Positions 52,262-59,303 of a DNA stretch of 59,303 nt are shown here, piece after piece. The number at the start of each line of letters is the position of its first letter. Within the stretch, counting starts at the first letter, position 1. Origin of the DNA: an uncultured bacterium (GTDB lineage Bacteria > Bacillota > Clostridia > Oscillospirales > Oscillospiraceae); NCBI GenBank assembly GCA_948469375.1, contig CAOKLO010000016.1, positions 1 through 59,303 of the forward strand. Direction: 5' to 3'. The notes below the pieces were generated by a model, which did not search any database, was not told where the DNA came from, and saw only the letters and a program-made list of their open reading frames with translations. Made by a program: the position numbers and the translations under genes.

Positions 52262-53311
52262 TCATCCTTCGCCCTCGTCAGCAGCCGCGGGGCGCACCGG
52301 CAGCCGCATATATCCCATGTTCTCCGTGATGTCCTCAATGATGCCGGAGCGGCTGAACTCCACCGCCTGGCGGATAGCATTCTTTATGGCGTACCCGTTG
52401 GACGAGCCGTGGGCCTTGATGACCGGCTTGGCCAGCCCCACCAAAGCCGTGCCTCCCACCTCGTTGGAATCCAGCAGCTTTTTAAATTTCCGCAGTCCAT
52501 CCTTCATCAGCAGCGCGGCAATTTTGGTCTTCAGGCTGGTCGTAAACATCTTTTTCATCTCCCGGGTAAGAAACAGCCCCGCGCCCTCCACCGTCTTAAG
52601 GAAGATGTTGCCGGAGTAGCCGTCCGCCACAATGACGTCCACGGCACCCTCCACCGCCTCCCGGGCCTCCACGTTTCCCACAAAGTTGATACGGCCCTCC
52701 TCCTTGGCCCTTTGCAGCAGCTTATAGGTCTCCTTCTGAAGGGCAGTACCCTTGGAGGGCTCCGTGCCGATGTTCAGCAGACCCACCTTGGGCTCGGGAC
52801 GGCCCAGCACCCGCTCCGCGTAATAGCTGCCCATAAAAGAGAATTGGAGCAGAAATTCCGGCGTGCCCTCAGCGGTGGCCCCGCAGTCCACCAGCACGGC
52901 TCCCCCGCCGCCTGTGGGCACTACGGGGGCCATAGCGGCCCGGCGGATACCTTTGATCCGCTTTATCAGCAGCGTCGCGCCCGACAGCAGCGCCCCCGTG
53001 GACCCGGCGGACACGAAGGCGTCCCCCTCCCCGCACTTGAGCAGGTTCAGTCCCACGGTCAAAGACGAGTCCTTTTTCTCTTTGAACGCGGTGGCGGGAT
53101 TGTCGCACATCTCCACCACTTGGTCGGCGTGGGTGATGGACAGACCCTGAGGCAATTCGCCTACGCCCTCCTTTTTGAGGGCTTCCAAAATATCTTCTCC
53201 CCGGCCCACCAGGACCACTTCCACCCCGTACTCCTTGATTGCCTGCAAGGCTCCCTGTACCGGCGCCTGCGGGGCGTTGTCGCCGCCCATAGCGTCTACG
53301 ATAATGCGCAT
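52262..53311 (-). CDS. plsX: Phosphate acyltransferase PlsX
   Basis: Converts acyl-ACP to acyl-phosphate, the first step of the PlsX/PlsY route to phosphatidic acid. The N-terminal MRIIVDAMGGDNAP and the GAKTGALLSGATLL-like segment (STGALLSGATLLIKRIKGI), plus NIGTEPSKGT, are typical. 349 aa. It is followed by acpP, which supplies the substrate, and preceded by trmFO by 11 bases. Confidence 0.96.
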   Translation of the reverse strand: MRIIVDAMGGDNAPQAPVQGALQAIKEYGVEVVLVGRGEDILEALKKEGVGELPQGLSITHADQVVEMCDNPATAFKEKKDSSLTVGLNLLKCGEGDAFVSAGSTGALLSGATLLIKRIKGIRRAAMAPVVPTGGGGAVLVDCGATAEGTPEFLLQFSFMGSYYAERVLGRPEPKVGLLNIGTEPSKGTALQKETYKLLQRAKEEGRINFVGNVEAREAVEGAVDVIVADGYSGNIFLKTVEGAGLFLTREMKKMFTTSLKTKIAALLMKDGLRKFKKLLDSNEVGGTALVGLAKPVIKAHGSSNGYAIKNAIRQAVEFSRSGIIEDITENMGYMRLPVRPAAADEGEG

Positions 53312-53322
53312 ATCCGGCCTCC

Positions 53323-54624
53323 TTATAATCTCTCTTTCAGCGCGTCCACCAGCGCTAGCGAGCGCTGGGACAGCAATCCGTTTTTATTTCGCTTGCCCTT
53401 CACCTTGTGGTCCAGCGGGGGCATAATGCCAAAGTTGATGTTCATGGGCTGAAAATCCGTGACGCTCTCGTTGCTGATGTACCAGGCCAGCGCGCCGACG
53501 GCGGTCTCCCGGGGAAAGTCCAGCGGCTCCTGTCCCAACAGCCTCCGGGCCAGTTCTACTCCCGCCAGAAAGCCGGAGGCGGTGGACTCCACATAGCCCT
53601 CCACCCCGGTGATCTGCCCGGCAAAGGAGATGCGCTCATTTCCCCGCACCCGGTAATAGCGGTCCAGCAGCCGGGGCGAATTCAGGTACGTATTGCGGTG
53701 CATGACCCCATAGCGCACGTATTCCGCGTTTTTCAGCGCCGGGATCATGGAAAATACCCGCTTCTGCTCACCCCATTTGAGATGAGTCTGGAAGCCCACC
53801 AGATTGTACAAAGTACCTTGGGCGTTGTCTCGGCGCAACTGCACCACGGCATAGGGCTCCCGACCGGTGCGTGGGTCGGGGAGGCCCTTTGGCTTCAGCG
53901 GCCCAAAGGACAGCGTCTGCATGCCCCGCCGGGCCATGACCTCTACAGGCATACAGCCCTCAAACACGCGCTTGTCCTCAAAGCCGTGGACCTCCGCCTC
54001 TTCGGCAGCGCACAGCTCCCTCCAGAAGGCCAGATATTCCTCCTCAGACAGGGCGCAGTTGATGTAATCCGCCGTCCCCTTGTCATAGCGGGAGGCAAAC
54101 CAAGCGTGATTCATATCGATGCTCTCAAAGGTGACAATGGGTGCCGCCGCGTCGAAAAAGTTCAGATAGCTGTTCTCCGGAAACAGCCCCGCAATGGCCT
54201 GGGACAGCGCGTCCGAGGTCAGCGGGCCGGAGGCCACCACCACCTCTCCGTCAGGAATAGCGGTTACCTCCTCCTCTGCCACGGTGATATCTGGGTGGCT
54301 CCGGACCGCATCCGTGACGGCTTTAGAGAAGCCCTCCCGGTCCACTGCCAGCGCCCCGCCGGCCTCCACGCGAGTCTGGTCGGCGCAGCGCAGAATCAGC
54401 GAACCGCAGCGGCGCAGCTCCTCCTTCAGCAGCCCCACGGCGTTTTCCAGCTGGTCGGAGCGCAGGGAGTTGGAGCACACCAGCTCGGCAAAGCCGGAGC
54501 TGTTATGGGCGGGGGTCATTTTCCGGGGTTTCATCTCCATTAGGGTGACGGAGACACCCCGCTGGGCAAGCTGCCAGGCACACTCACACCCGGCCAGGCC
54601 CGCGCCGATGACGGTTACATTCAT
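53323..54624 (-). CDS. trmFO: tRNA (uracil-54-C5) methyltransferase, folate-dependent, TrmFO
   Basis: FAD/folate enzyme that forms ribothymidine 54 in tRNA. The FAD loop VIGAGLAGCECAWQLA is at the N-terminus and LVCSNSLRSDQ, QLRRDNAQGTLYNLVGFQTHLKWGEQ and the C-terminal NINFGIMPPLD are typical family motifs. 433 aa. The second ATG (54624) is chosen since AAGGA is 8 bases before it but only 2 before the first. It lies between topA and plsX; 11 bases separate it from plsX. Confidence 0.95.
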   Translation of the reverse strand: MNVTVIGAGLAGCECAWQLAQRGVSVTLMEMKPRKMTPAHNSSGFAELVCSNSLRSDQLENAVGLLKEELRRCGSLILRCADQTRVEAGGALAVDREGFSKAVTDAVRSHPDITVAEEEVTAIPDGEVVVASGPLTSDALSQAIAGLFPENSYLNFFDAAAPIVTFESIDMNHAWFASRYDKGTADYINCALSEEEYLAFWRELCAAEEAEVHGFEDKRVFEGCMPVEVMARRGMQTLSFGPLKPKGLPDPRTGREPYAVVQLRRDNAQGTLYNLVGFQTHLKWGEQKRVFSMIPALKNAEYVRYGVMHRNTYLNSPRLLDRYYRVRGNERISFAGQITGVEGYVESTASGFLAGVELARRLLGQEPLDFPRETAVGALAWYISNESVTDFQPMNINFGIMPPLDHKVKGKRNKNGLLSQRSLALVDALKERL

Positions 54625-54636
54625 GGTCATTTTCCT

Positions 54637-54774
54637 TTACTTAGGGATATCGGTGCGGCCCAGGAGATAGTCCGCAGAAACATCATAATAATCGGATAAT
54701 TCTTTCAAAACAGGCGCATCCGGGTCCCTATCATTATTTTCATAACGCTGATAGGTCCGCTCTGGAATTATTCA
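54637..54774 (-). pseudogene. Truncated XRE-type helix-turn-helix remnant
   Basis: Between topA and trmFO the minus strand reads IPERTYQRYENNDRDPDAP and then VLKELSDYYDVSADYLLGRTDIP before a stop. These are helices 3-5 of a Cro/CI regulator; the first two helices are missing and a TGA stands just upstream in frame, so it is a broken 3' fragment. It is short and not expressed as such. It may be left from an excised or decayed mobile gene. Confidence 0.72.
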
Positions 54775-54781
54775 ACTGACC

Positions 54782-57109
54782 CTACTCCGCCGCCTTTTTT
54801 GCGGTTTTTTTCGTAGCTGTCGTCTTTTTCGCTGTGGTTTTCTTGGTCGCAGTCTTCTTTGCCGCCGTAGTCTTGGAGGCGGACGCGGTTTTCTTCGCCG
54901 TGGTCTTCTTGGCGGCGGGCTTCTTCTCTGCGGTCTGGACGCTCTCTCCTTCGGCAGCGTCCTCCGTCTTTTTCTTGTATCCTCCCCGCTTGTCCTCCGG
55001 CGTAAAGTTGGAGCAGTCCGGATTGATGCAGAAGGGCCGCTTAAATCCCCGCCCGGACAGCTTGAACATAGTCTGGCCGCAGACCGGGCAGTTATCCTTC
55101 ACCGGCACGTCCCAGGTCATGAAATCGCAGCGCTTTTCCTCCGCCTTACTGTTCAGGTACTCACAGCAGTAGTATGTGTACTGCTTATTGTTCTTTTTGC
55201 TCACGCCGGTGCGCTTCACCAGACGCCCGCCGCACTTGGGGCACTTTCCCGGCATCTCCACCACCAGCGGCTTGGTAAAGGTGCACTCCGGCCAGCCGGG
55301 GCAGGCCAAAAACCGCCCAAACCGGCCCATTTTCACCACCATTTTCTTCCCGCACAGGTCACAGATTTCGTCGGACTCCTCGTCGGGCACTTTAATACGC
55401 TCGCCGTCCAGCTCGGATTCGGCCTTTTTCAGCTCTGCGTCAAACCCCGTGTAGAATTCGCCCAGCACCTGCTTCCACGCTACGTCGCCGGTCTCAACCT
55501 TGTCCAGCTTGCCCTCCATCTGGGCGGTGAAGTCGATGTCCACGATGTCTGGAAATTTCTCCTTCATCAAACCCGTCACCACCTCGCCCAGAGGCGTAGG
55601 ACGCAGGTATTTGCCCTCCTTCACCACATACTGCCTGTCTGTGATGGTGGAGATGGTGGGCGCATAGGTGGACGGACGGCCCACCCCCTTTTCCTCCAAC
55701 GCCTTGATGAGGGTGGCCTCGGTAAACCGGGCCGGGGGCTGGGTGAAATGCTGCGCGGGAGCCAGACCGTTGAGCTTCAGCACCTCCCCCTCTTTCAAAT
55801 CGGGCAGCGGAGACTGGGGCGCCTCCTCATCCTCATCCCGTCCCTCCTCGTAAACTGCTGTAAAGCCGTTAAACTTTACCGAAGAATGACTGGCACGGAA
55901 CCGGTAGCCCGCAGACTCGGTTTCAATGGTTACGCTGTCATACACTGCCCCTGCCATCTGGCAAGCCAGGAAACGGCTCCAGATCAGCTTGTACAAGCGG
56001 TACTGGTCGGCGGTGAGGCTTTTTTTCAGGTCCTCCGGGGTCAGGTTCACGTCGGAGGGGCGAATGGCCTCGTGGGCGTCCTGCGCGTTGCCCTTGGACT
56101 TGAAGCGCCGAGTCTTTTCCGGATAATACTGCTTGCCGTAGCGGCTCTGAATGAAGGTCTTGGCCGCCGCCAGCGCCTCCTCGGACAGCCGCAGGGAGTC
56201 GGTACGCATATAGGTGATAAGACCCACGGTGCCCACGCCCTGAATATCGATGCCCTCATAGAGCTGCTGGGCAATGGACATGGTGCGCCTGGGAATCATA
56301 TTCAGCTTACGGGACGCCTCCTGCTGGAGCGTAGAAGTGGTGAAGGGAGGGGCGGGACTGCGGTTTTTGTCCTGCCTCTTCACGCTTTTCACTGTAAAGG
56401 AATTTTCCTTAATGGCATTTATAATGCCATCCACCTGCTCCTTGCTGGACAGCTCCATCCGCTTGTCTTTTCCGTAGAAGTCGGCCTTGAAGCCACCCAG
56501 GTTGGGAGCAATGCGAGACAGGTCGGCGGTAATAGACCAGTATTCCTGAGGCGTAAAGGCCCGGATTTCCTCCTCCCGCTCCACCGCCAGCCGGGTGGCC
56601 ACGGACTGCACCCGTCCGGCGGACAGCCCCCGGCGGATCTTCTTCCACAGCAGCGGGGACAGCTGATAGCCCACGATGCGGTCCAGCACCCGCCGGGCCT
56701 GCTGGGCGTCCACCAGGTCCTGATCGATGTCTCTGGGATTGGCGATAGACTCCTTCACCACCTTCTGGGTGATCTCGTTGAAGGTCACCCGGCAAGTCCT
56801 CTCCTTGGGCACACCCAGCACGCTCTGGAGATGCCACGAGATGGCCTCCCCCTCCCGGTCAGGGTCGGTGGCCAGATAGATTTTATCGCTGGCCTTGGCG
56901 GATTTACGCAGGTCCTTGATGACATCCGCTTTATCCTTGATGTTCTCATAGTCCGGTTCAAAAGTGGATACGTCCACCCCCAGCTTGCTCTTGGGCAGGT
57001 CCCGGATGTGGCCCATGGACGCCTTTACCTCAAAGCCGGGACCCAGATATTTCCCAATGGTTTTCGCCTTGGCGGGCGACTCCACGATGACCAAATTTGT
57101 GTTTGCCAT
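54782..57109 (-). CDS. topA: DNA topoisomerase I
   Basis: Relaxes negative supercoils. The Toprim domain begins LVIVESPAKAKTI; the DPDREGEAI motif binds Mg2+; the active-site Tyr300 is in YMRTDSLRLS. Three C-terminal zinc motifs follow: CDLCGKKMV...CPGWPEC, CPKCGGRLV...C, CPVCGQTM...CINPDC. After them is a 40-60 residue Lys/Ala/Thr-rich tail that resembles eukaryotic histone H1 and is used by some bacteria for DNA binding. ATG at 57109 (MANTNL) with GAGG upstream; 775 aa. dprA precedes it by 9 bases. Confidence 0.96.
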   Translation of the reverse strand: MANTNLVIVESPAKAKTIGKYLGPGFEVKASMGHIRDLPKSKLGVDVSTFEPDYENIKDKADVIKDLRKSAKASDKIYLATDPDREGEAISWHLQSVLGVPKERTCRVTFNEITQKVVKESIANPRDIDQDLVDAQQARRVLDRIVGYQLSPLLWKKIRRGLSAGRVQSVATRLAVEREEEIRAFTPQEYWSITADLSRIAPNLGGFKADFYGKDKRMELSSKEQVDGIINAIKENSFTVKSVKRQDKNRSPAPPFTTSTLQQEASRKLNMIPRRTMSIAQQLYEGIDIQGVGTVGLITYMRTDSLRLSEEALAAAKTFIQSRYGKQYYPEKTRRFKSKGNAQDAHEAIRPSDVNLTPEDLKKSLTADQYRLYKLIWSRFLACQMAGAVYDSVTIETESAGYRFRASHSSVKFNGFTAVYEEGRDEDEEAPQSPLPDLKEGEVLKLNGLAPAQHFTQPPARFTEATLIKALEEKGVGRPSTYAPTISTITDRQYVVKEGKYLRPTPLGEVVTGLMKEKFPDIVDIDFTAQMEGKLDKVETGDVAWKQVLGEFYTGFDAELKKAESELDGERIKVPDEESDEICDLCGKKMVVKMGRFGRFLACPGWPECTFTKPLVVEMPGKCPKCGGRLVKRTGVSKKNNKQYTYYCCEYLNSKAEEKRCDFMTWDVPVKDNCPVCGQTMFKLSGRGFKRPFCINPDCSNFTPEDKRGGYKKKTEDAAEGESVQTAEKKPAAKKTTAKKTASASKTTAAKKTATKKTTAKKTTATKKTAKKAAE

Positions 57110-57118
57110 GTTCCTCAA

Positions 57119-58363
57119 CTACCCCATTTTCAATTTGACGACGGCCCGAAACCGTTTGCCGCTCTCCTCGGCCACATAGCCTTGAATTTGCAGCACCGTG
57201 AGGGCGGACAGCACCCGCCGGGCGGGGAGCTGGGTGCGCTCCACCAGATCGTCCGCCTGGACGGCCCCGCCGTTCAGGGCCAGCAGCACGGTGCGCTGGT
57301 CGTCCGTCAGCTTATCTTTACACTCTGCCCAGCGAAGATATACCACATCGTCCCTCTCTTCTCCGGCAGGCTTTTCTTTTGTTCTGCGGCCCTGTATGTG
57401 CTCCGACGCCGCGGCGGCGTCCTCCAGCCGTTGCCGTTCCGCCTCCGGCGGCAGGGCAGCGCTCCGGCCCAGCCGCAGCTTACCCGGAAACCTGTCCACA
57501 AATTCACACAATACGTCGTCCGCCTCCATGATGAGCTTGGCACAGCCCTCCTGAATCAGACGGTTGGTTCCCTCGCTCTTGGGCGCGTCGATGGGGCCGG
57601 GGACGGCAAACACCTCCCGGTTCTGCTCCAGCGCATGGTTGATAGTCAGCAGCGTTCCGCTGGCCCGGGCACTCTCCACGGCGATCACGCCCTCAGACAG
57701 TCCGCTGATGATGCGATTTCGGATCGGGAAATGCTCGCCCCGGTGCTCTGTTCCAGGCGGATATTCGGAAATCAGCGCACCCACCGCCGCCACATCCTCG
57801 TAAAGCCCCTTATGATACCGGGGATAGACGCGGTCGATGCCACCCGCCAGCACGGACACCACCGGTCCGCCCACCTTCAACGCACCCCGCACACAGGCGG
57901 CGTCAATACCTTGAGCCATGCCGGTCACAACAAGCGCTCCCTTCCGGGTGAGCTCGGCAGACAGCTTTGTGGCGGCCTGAATTCCATAGGGCGTAGCCTC
58001 CCGCGCACCCACCATACCTATGGCAACCTGCGCGTCAAAGGCGATCTGCCTTCCCTTCCAGTACAAAACCATGGGCGGCTGGTGGATTTCTTTGAGCAGC
58101 CTTGGATAAGTGGAATCCTGACGGGTGAGCAACTGAATGCCAAACCGTTCACAGTCTCCCAGCACCACGTCGGCCTGATCCAGCGATTTATTCATCAACG
58201 AGCGGATGGCCGCATCCGTCAGGCCGCCCACCATCCGATACGCCTCTTCGTCGGCGGCATGGACCAATTCCGGAGTGCCGAAGTGCTCCAGCACCCGCAC
58301 GCAGTTTTGCCCTGTCAAGCCCTTGCGCAGGCTCAGCCAGATCCAATGCTTCAGATTAGACAC
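57119..58363 (-). CDS. dprA: DNA-processing protein DprA
   Basis: Loads RecA on incoming single-stranded DNA in natural transformation. The Rossmann-like domain has VAIGMVGAREATPYG, the DNA-binding loop LVVTGMAQGIDAACVRGAL and ISEYPPGTEHRGEHFPIRNRIISGLSEGVIAVE, all diagnostic. The N-terminal SAM-like region and a C-terminal winged helix (ALNGGAVQADDLVERTQLPARRVLSALTVLQIQGYV) are present; 414 aa. dprA is also kept by non-competent bacteria. It precedes topA, as in many Firmicutes. Confidence 0.95.
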   Translation of the reverse strand: MSNLKHWIWLSLRKGLTGQNCVRVLEHFGTPELVHAADEEAYRMVGGLTDAAIRSLMNKSLDQADVVLGDCERFGIQLLTRQDSTYPRLLKEIHQPPMVLYWKGRQIAFDAQVAIGMVGAREATPYGIQAATKLSAELTRKGALVVTGMAQGIDAACVRGALKVGGPVVSVLAGGIDRVYPRYHKGLYEDVAAVGALISEYPPGTEHRGEHFPIRNRIISGLSEGVIAVESARASGTLLTINHALEQNREVFAVPGPIDAPKSEGTNRLIQEGCAKLIMEADDVLCEFVDRFPGKLRLGRSAALPPEAERQRLEDAAAASEHIQGRRTKEKPAGEERDDVVYLRWAECKDKLTDDQRTVLLALNGGAVQADDLVERTQLPARRVLSALTVLQIQGYVAEESGKRFRAVVKLKMG

Positions 58364-58370
58364 GATTGGG

Positions 58371-59162
58371 TCACCTCTCTATCTGCTCTCCCCTGCCATC
58401 ACTGCGGGCCATCTCCCACAGCACCACAGACGCGGCGGCGGCGGCATTCAGCGACTCACACCTGGCCCGCATGGGAATTCTGACCGTTTTTTTGCACAGC
58501 TCCAGAGCCTGTCTGGACACACCTCGGCCCTCGCTTCCGATAATCACAGCCGCCCGCTCCAGGGAAACGGACCGTACATCCACAGTATCCTCCCACAGGG
58601 CTGTGGCATAAATCGGGATGCCCACCCGGGCCAGCTTTTCCGCCGCTGTCTCCAGCGTGCTCTCATAAACCGGCAGGCGGAACACCGCCCCCATGGTGGA
58701 GCGCACCGTTTTTGGGCTCCAGGGGTCGGCGCAGCCATTGCACAAGATGAGCCCGTCTGCGCCGAACGCATCGGCAGTACGCCAAATCGTCCCCACATTG
58801 CCGGGGTCCTGTACCCCGTCCAGCAGCAGATATCGCCGGCCTGTGAGCTGTTCCGGCAGTAAAAGATTTTTCCCTTTGCAGATGAAAACAACCCCCTGCG
58901 GGCTTTCCGTGTCCGCAATAGAGGCCAGCAGGCCGTCCGCCACCTCCACCACCCGCGCCTGAGCGGGCAGTTCAGGAAGGGACACGCCGTGAGCATAAAT
59001 TACCGCCTCCAGCTCAGCCCCCCAGCGCAGCGCCTCGGCCAGCAGCTTGGGCCCTTCAGCGGCGAAAGCACACTCCCCACGCCGGAAAGAACGCCGGCTG
59101 TTCAGCTTTCTTACCCGGCTCAGCAGAGGGTTTGCCTTGCTGGTAATGACTTCCCGCTCCAC
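58371..59162 (-). CDS. TrmH/SpoU-family RNA 2'-O-methyltransferase
   Basis: 263 aa. The N-terminal substrate-binding domain (about 1-95, RRGECAFAAEGPKLLAEAL) leads to a SPOUT domain with the trefoil-knot motifs LLLDGVQDPGNVGTIWRTADAFG, VIIGSEGRGVSRQ and LNAAAAASVVLWEMAR, which bind S-adenosylmethionine. Targets are an rRNA or tRNA nucleotide; RlmB-like. GGAGGGAACACA precedes a GTG at 59162, so I take that start over the longer one at 59204. Seven bases upstream of dprA. Confidence 0.92.
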   Translation of the reverse strand: MEREVITSKANPLLSRVRKLNSRRSFRRGECAFAAEGPKLLAEALRWGAELEAVIYAHGVSLPELPAQARVVEVADGLLASIADTESPQGVVFICKGKNLLLPEQLTGRRYLLLDGVQDPGNVGTIWRTADAFGADGLILCNGCADPWSPKTVRSTMGAVFRLPVYESTLETAAEKLARVGIPIYATALWEDTVDVRSVSLERAAVIIGSEGRGVSRQALELCKKTVRIPMRARCESLNAAAAASVVLWEMARSDGRGEQIER

Positions 59163-59188
59163 TGTGTTCCCTCCCTGTTTCAATGCGC

Positions 59189-59222
59189 AAAAGCATACCG
59201 GCACGGTCGCCGGTATGCTTTT
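59189..59222 (-). terminator. Terminator of the gene at the window end
   Basis: AAAAGCATACCGGC and GCCGGTATGCTTTT form a 14-base-pair perfect stem around a 5-base loop, just upstream of the TrmH-family gene and just after the last stop codon. T-rich ends are present on both strands. Confidence 0.85.
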
Positions 59223-59229
59223 GCGAGTT

Positions 59230-59303
59230 TTAATCCAGCGGCTTCATCGTGGGGAATTGTTTCGCCACTCCGCACACTGTTACATAAGTTATCAAATCCT
59301 GAC
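59230..59303 (-). CDS. 3' end of an unidentified minus-strand gene (cut by window)
   Basis: A frame open to the window edge ends with KQFPTMKPLD and TAA at 59232-59230, right before a terminator, so it is probably the end of a gene lying mostly outside the window. About 23 residues are visible, too few to assign. Confidence 0.45.
   Translation of the reverse strand, partial: QDLITYVTVCGVAKQFPTMKPLD

Noticed and set aside
54785-54930. Short tandem repeat or CRISPR-like array at the topA 3' end
   Set aside because: It is the coding sequence of the Lys/Ala/Thr-rich tail, with irregular period and no spacers. No CRISPR array was seen anywhere in the window.
55748-58483. Very long plus-strand open frame (911 codons) opposite topA and dprA
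   Set aside because: It is the antisense shadow of two well-supported genes in GC-rich DNA; it has no family motifs and no ribosome-binding site.

Overview
The window looks like the chromosome of a spore-forming, strict-anaerobe-type member of the Clostridia, most likely Oscillospirales and Flavonifractor/Pseudoflavonifractor-like (inference from gene order, high GC, ispH-rpsA fusion, Rex, type-B PyrD/PyrK, long PyrF and several sporulation genes: cotJC, yunB, gerW, SleC-like proteins). Nothing in the sequence names the species.

Layout. Bases 1 to about 2286 are the right-hand end of an integrative element: a DnaC-like ATPase cut by the window edge, a short ORF, and a large serine recombinase whose promoter sits inside a perfect inverted repeat. 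The element ends inside a spore-coat gene: the next 200 bases encode only the last third of a CotJC-type manganese-catalase-like protein. Then follows a long, mostly minus-strand housekeeping region (2.5-13.0 kb): EndA/NucA-type nuclease, aminotransferase, ligA, yunB, a methionine gamma-lyase family protein, three tandem M42 aminopeptidases, and murD. murD and the RNase P RNA gene diverge from promoters whose -35 boxes lie on the same bases.

13.5-19.2 kb is a plus-strand pyrimidine operon (pyrC-pyrF-pyrK-pyrD) that runs on into a histidine phosphatase-GNAT fusion and a small membrane-anchored protein. 19.2-20.2 kb holds a small lipoprotein and about 550 bases of decayed coding sequence. 20.2-24.0 kb is the riboflavin operon ribD-ribE-ribBA-ribH (minus) under an FMN riboswitch. 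A tRNA-Arg(ACG), an SLH-domain protein coupled to rex, a plus-strand set of SleC-like/peptidoglycan-binding proteins, a DUF4364 protein and a CmpB-like membrane protein follow.

29.7-35.9 kb is a nucleoside-uptake system (BMP lipoprotein, ATPase, two permeases) next to deoC, so imported deoxynucleosides could be degraded to acetaldehyde and glyceraldehyde-3-phosphate. 36.0-39.6 kb has two XRE regulators, one with a glycine-rich hydrophobic repeat domain and one translationally coupled to an ABC exporter. From 39.6 kb to the end the minus strand carries classical core clusters: DUF362-ferredoxin protein; HI0933-cmk-plsC-ispH/rpsA; an RpiR regulator; scpA-scpB-DUF2953-gerW-dacF-rluB; plsX-acpP-rnc; dprA-topA-trmFO; and a TrmH-family methyltransferase.

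The most interesting biology is the interrupted cotJC gene with its adjacent, co-directional recombinase (a possible sporulation-linked DNA rearrangement), followed by the shared -35 element between murD and rnpB, the phosphatase-acetyltransferase fusion, the structured leader of the nucleoside-transporter operon, and the XRE/glycine-repeat and XRE/ABC loci that use very similar promoters.
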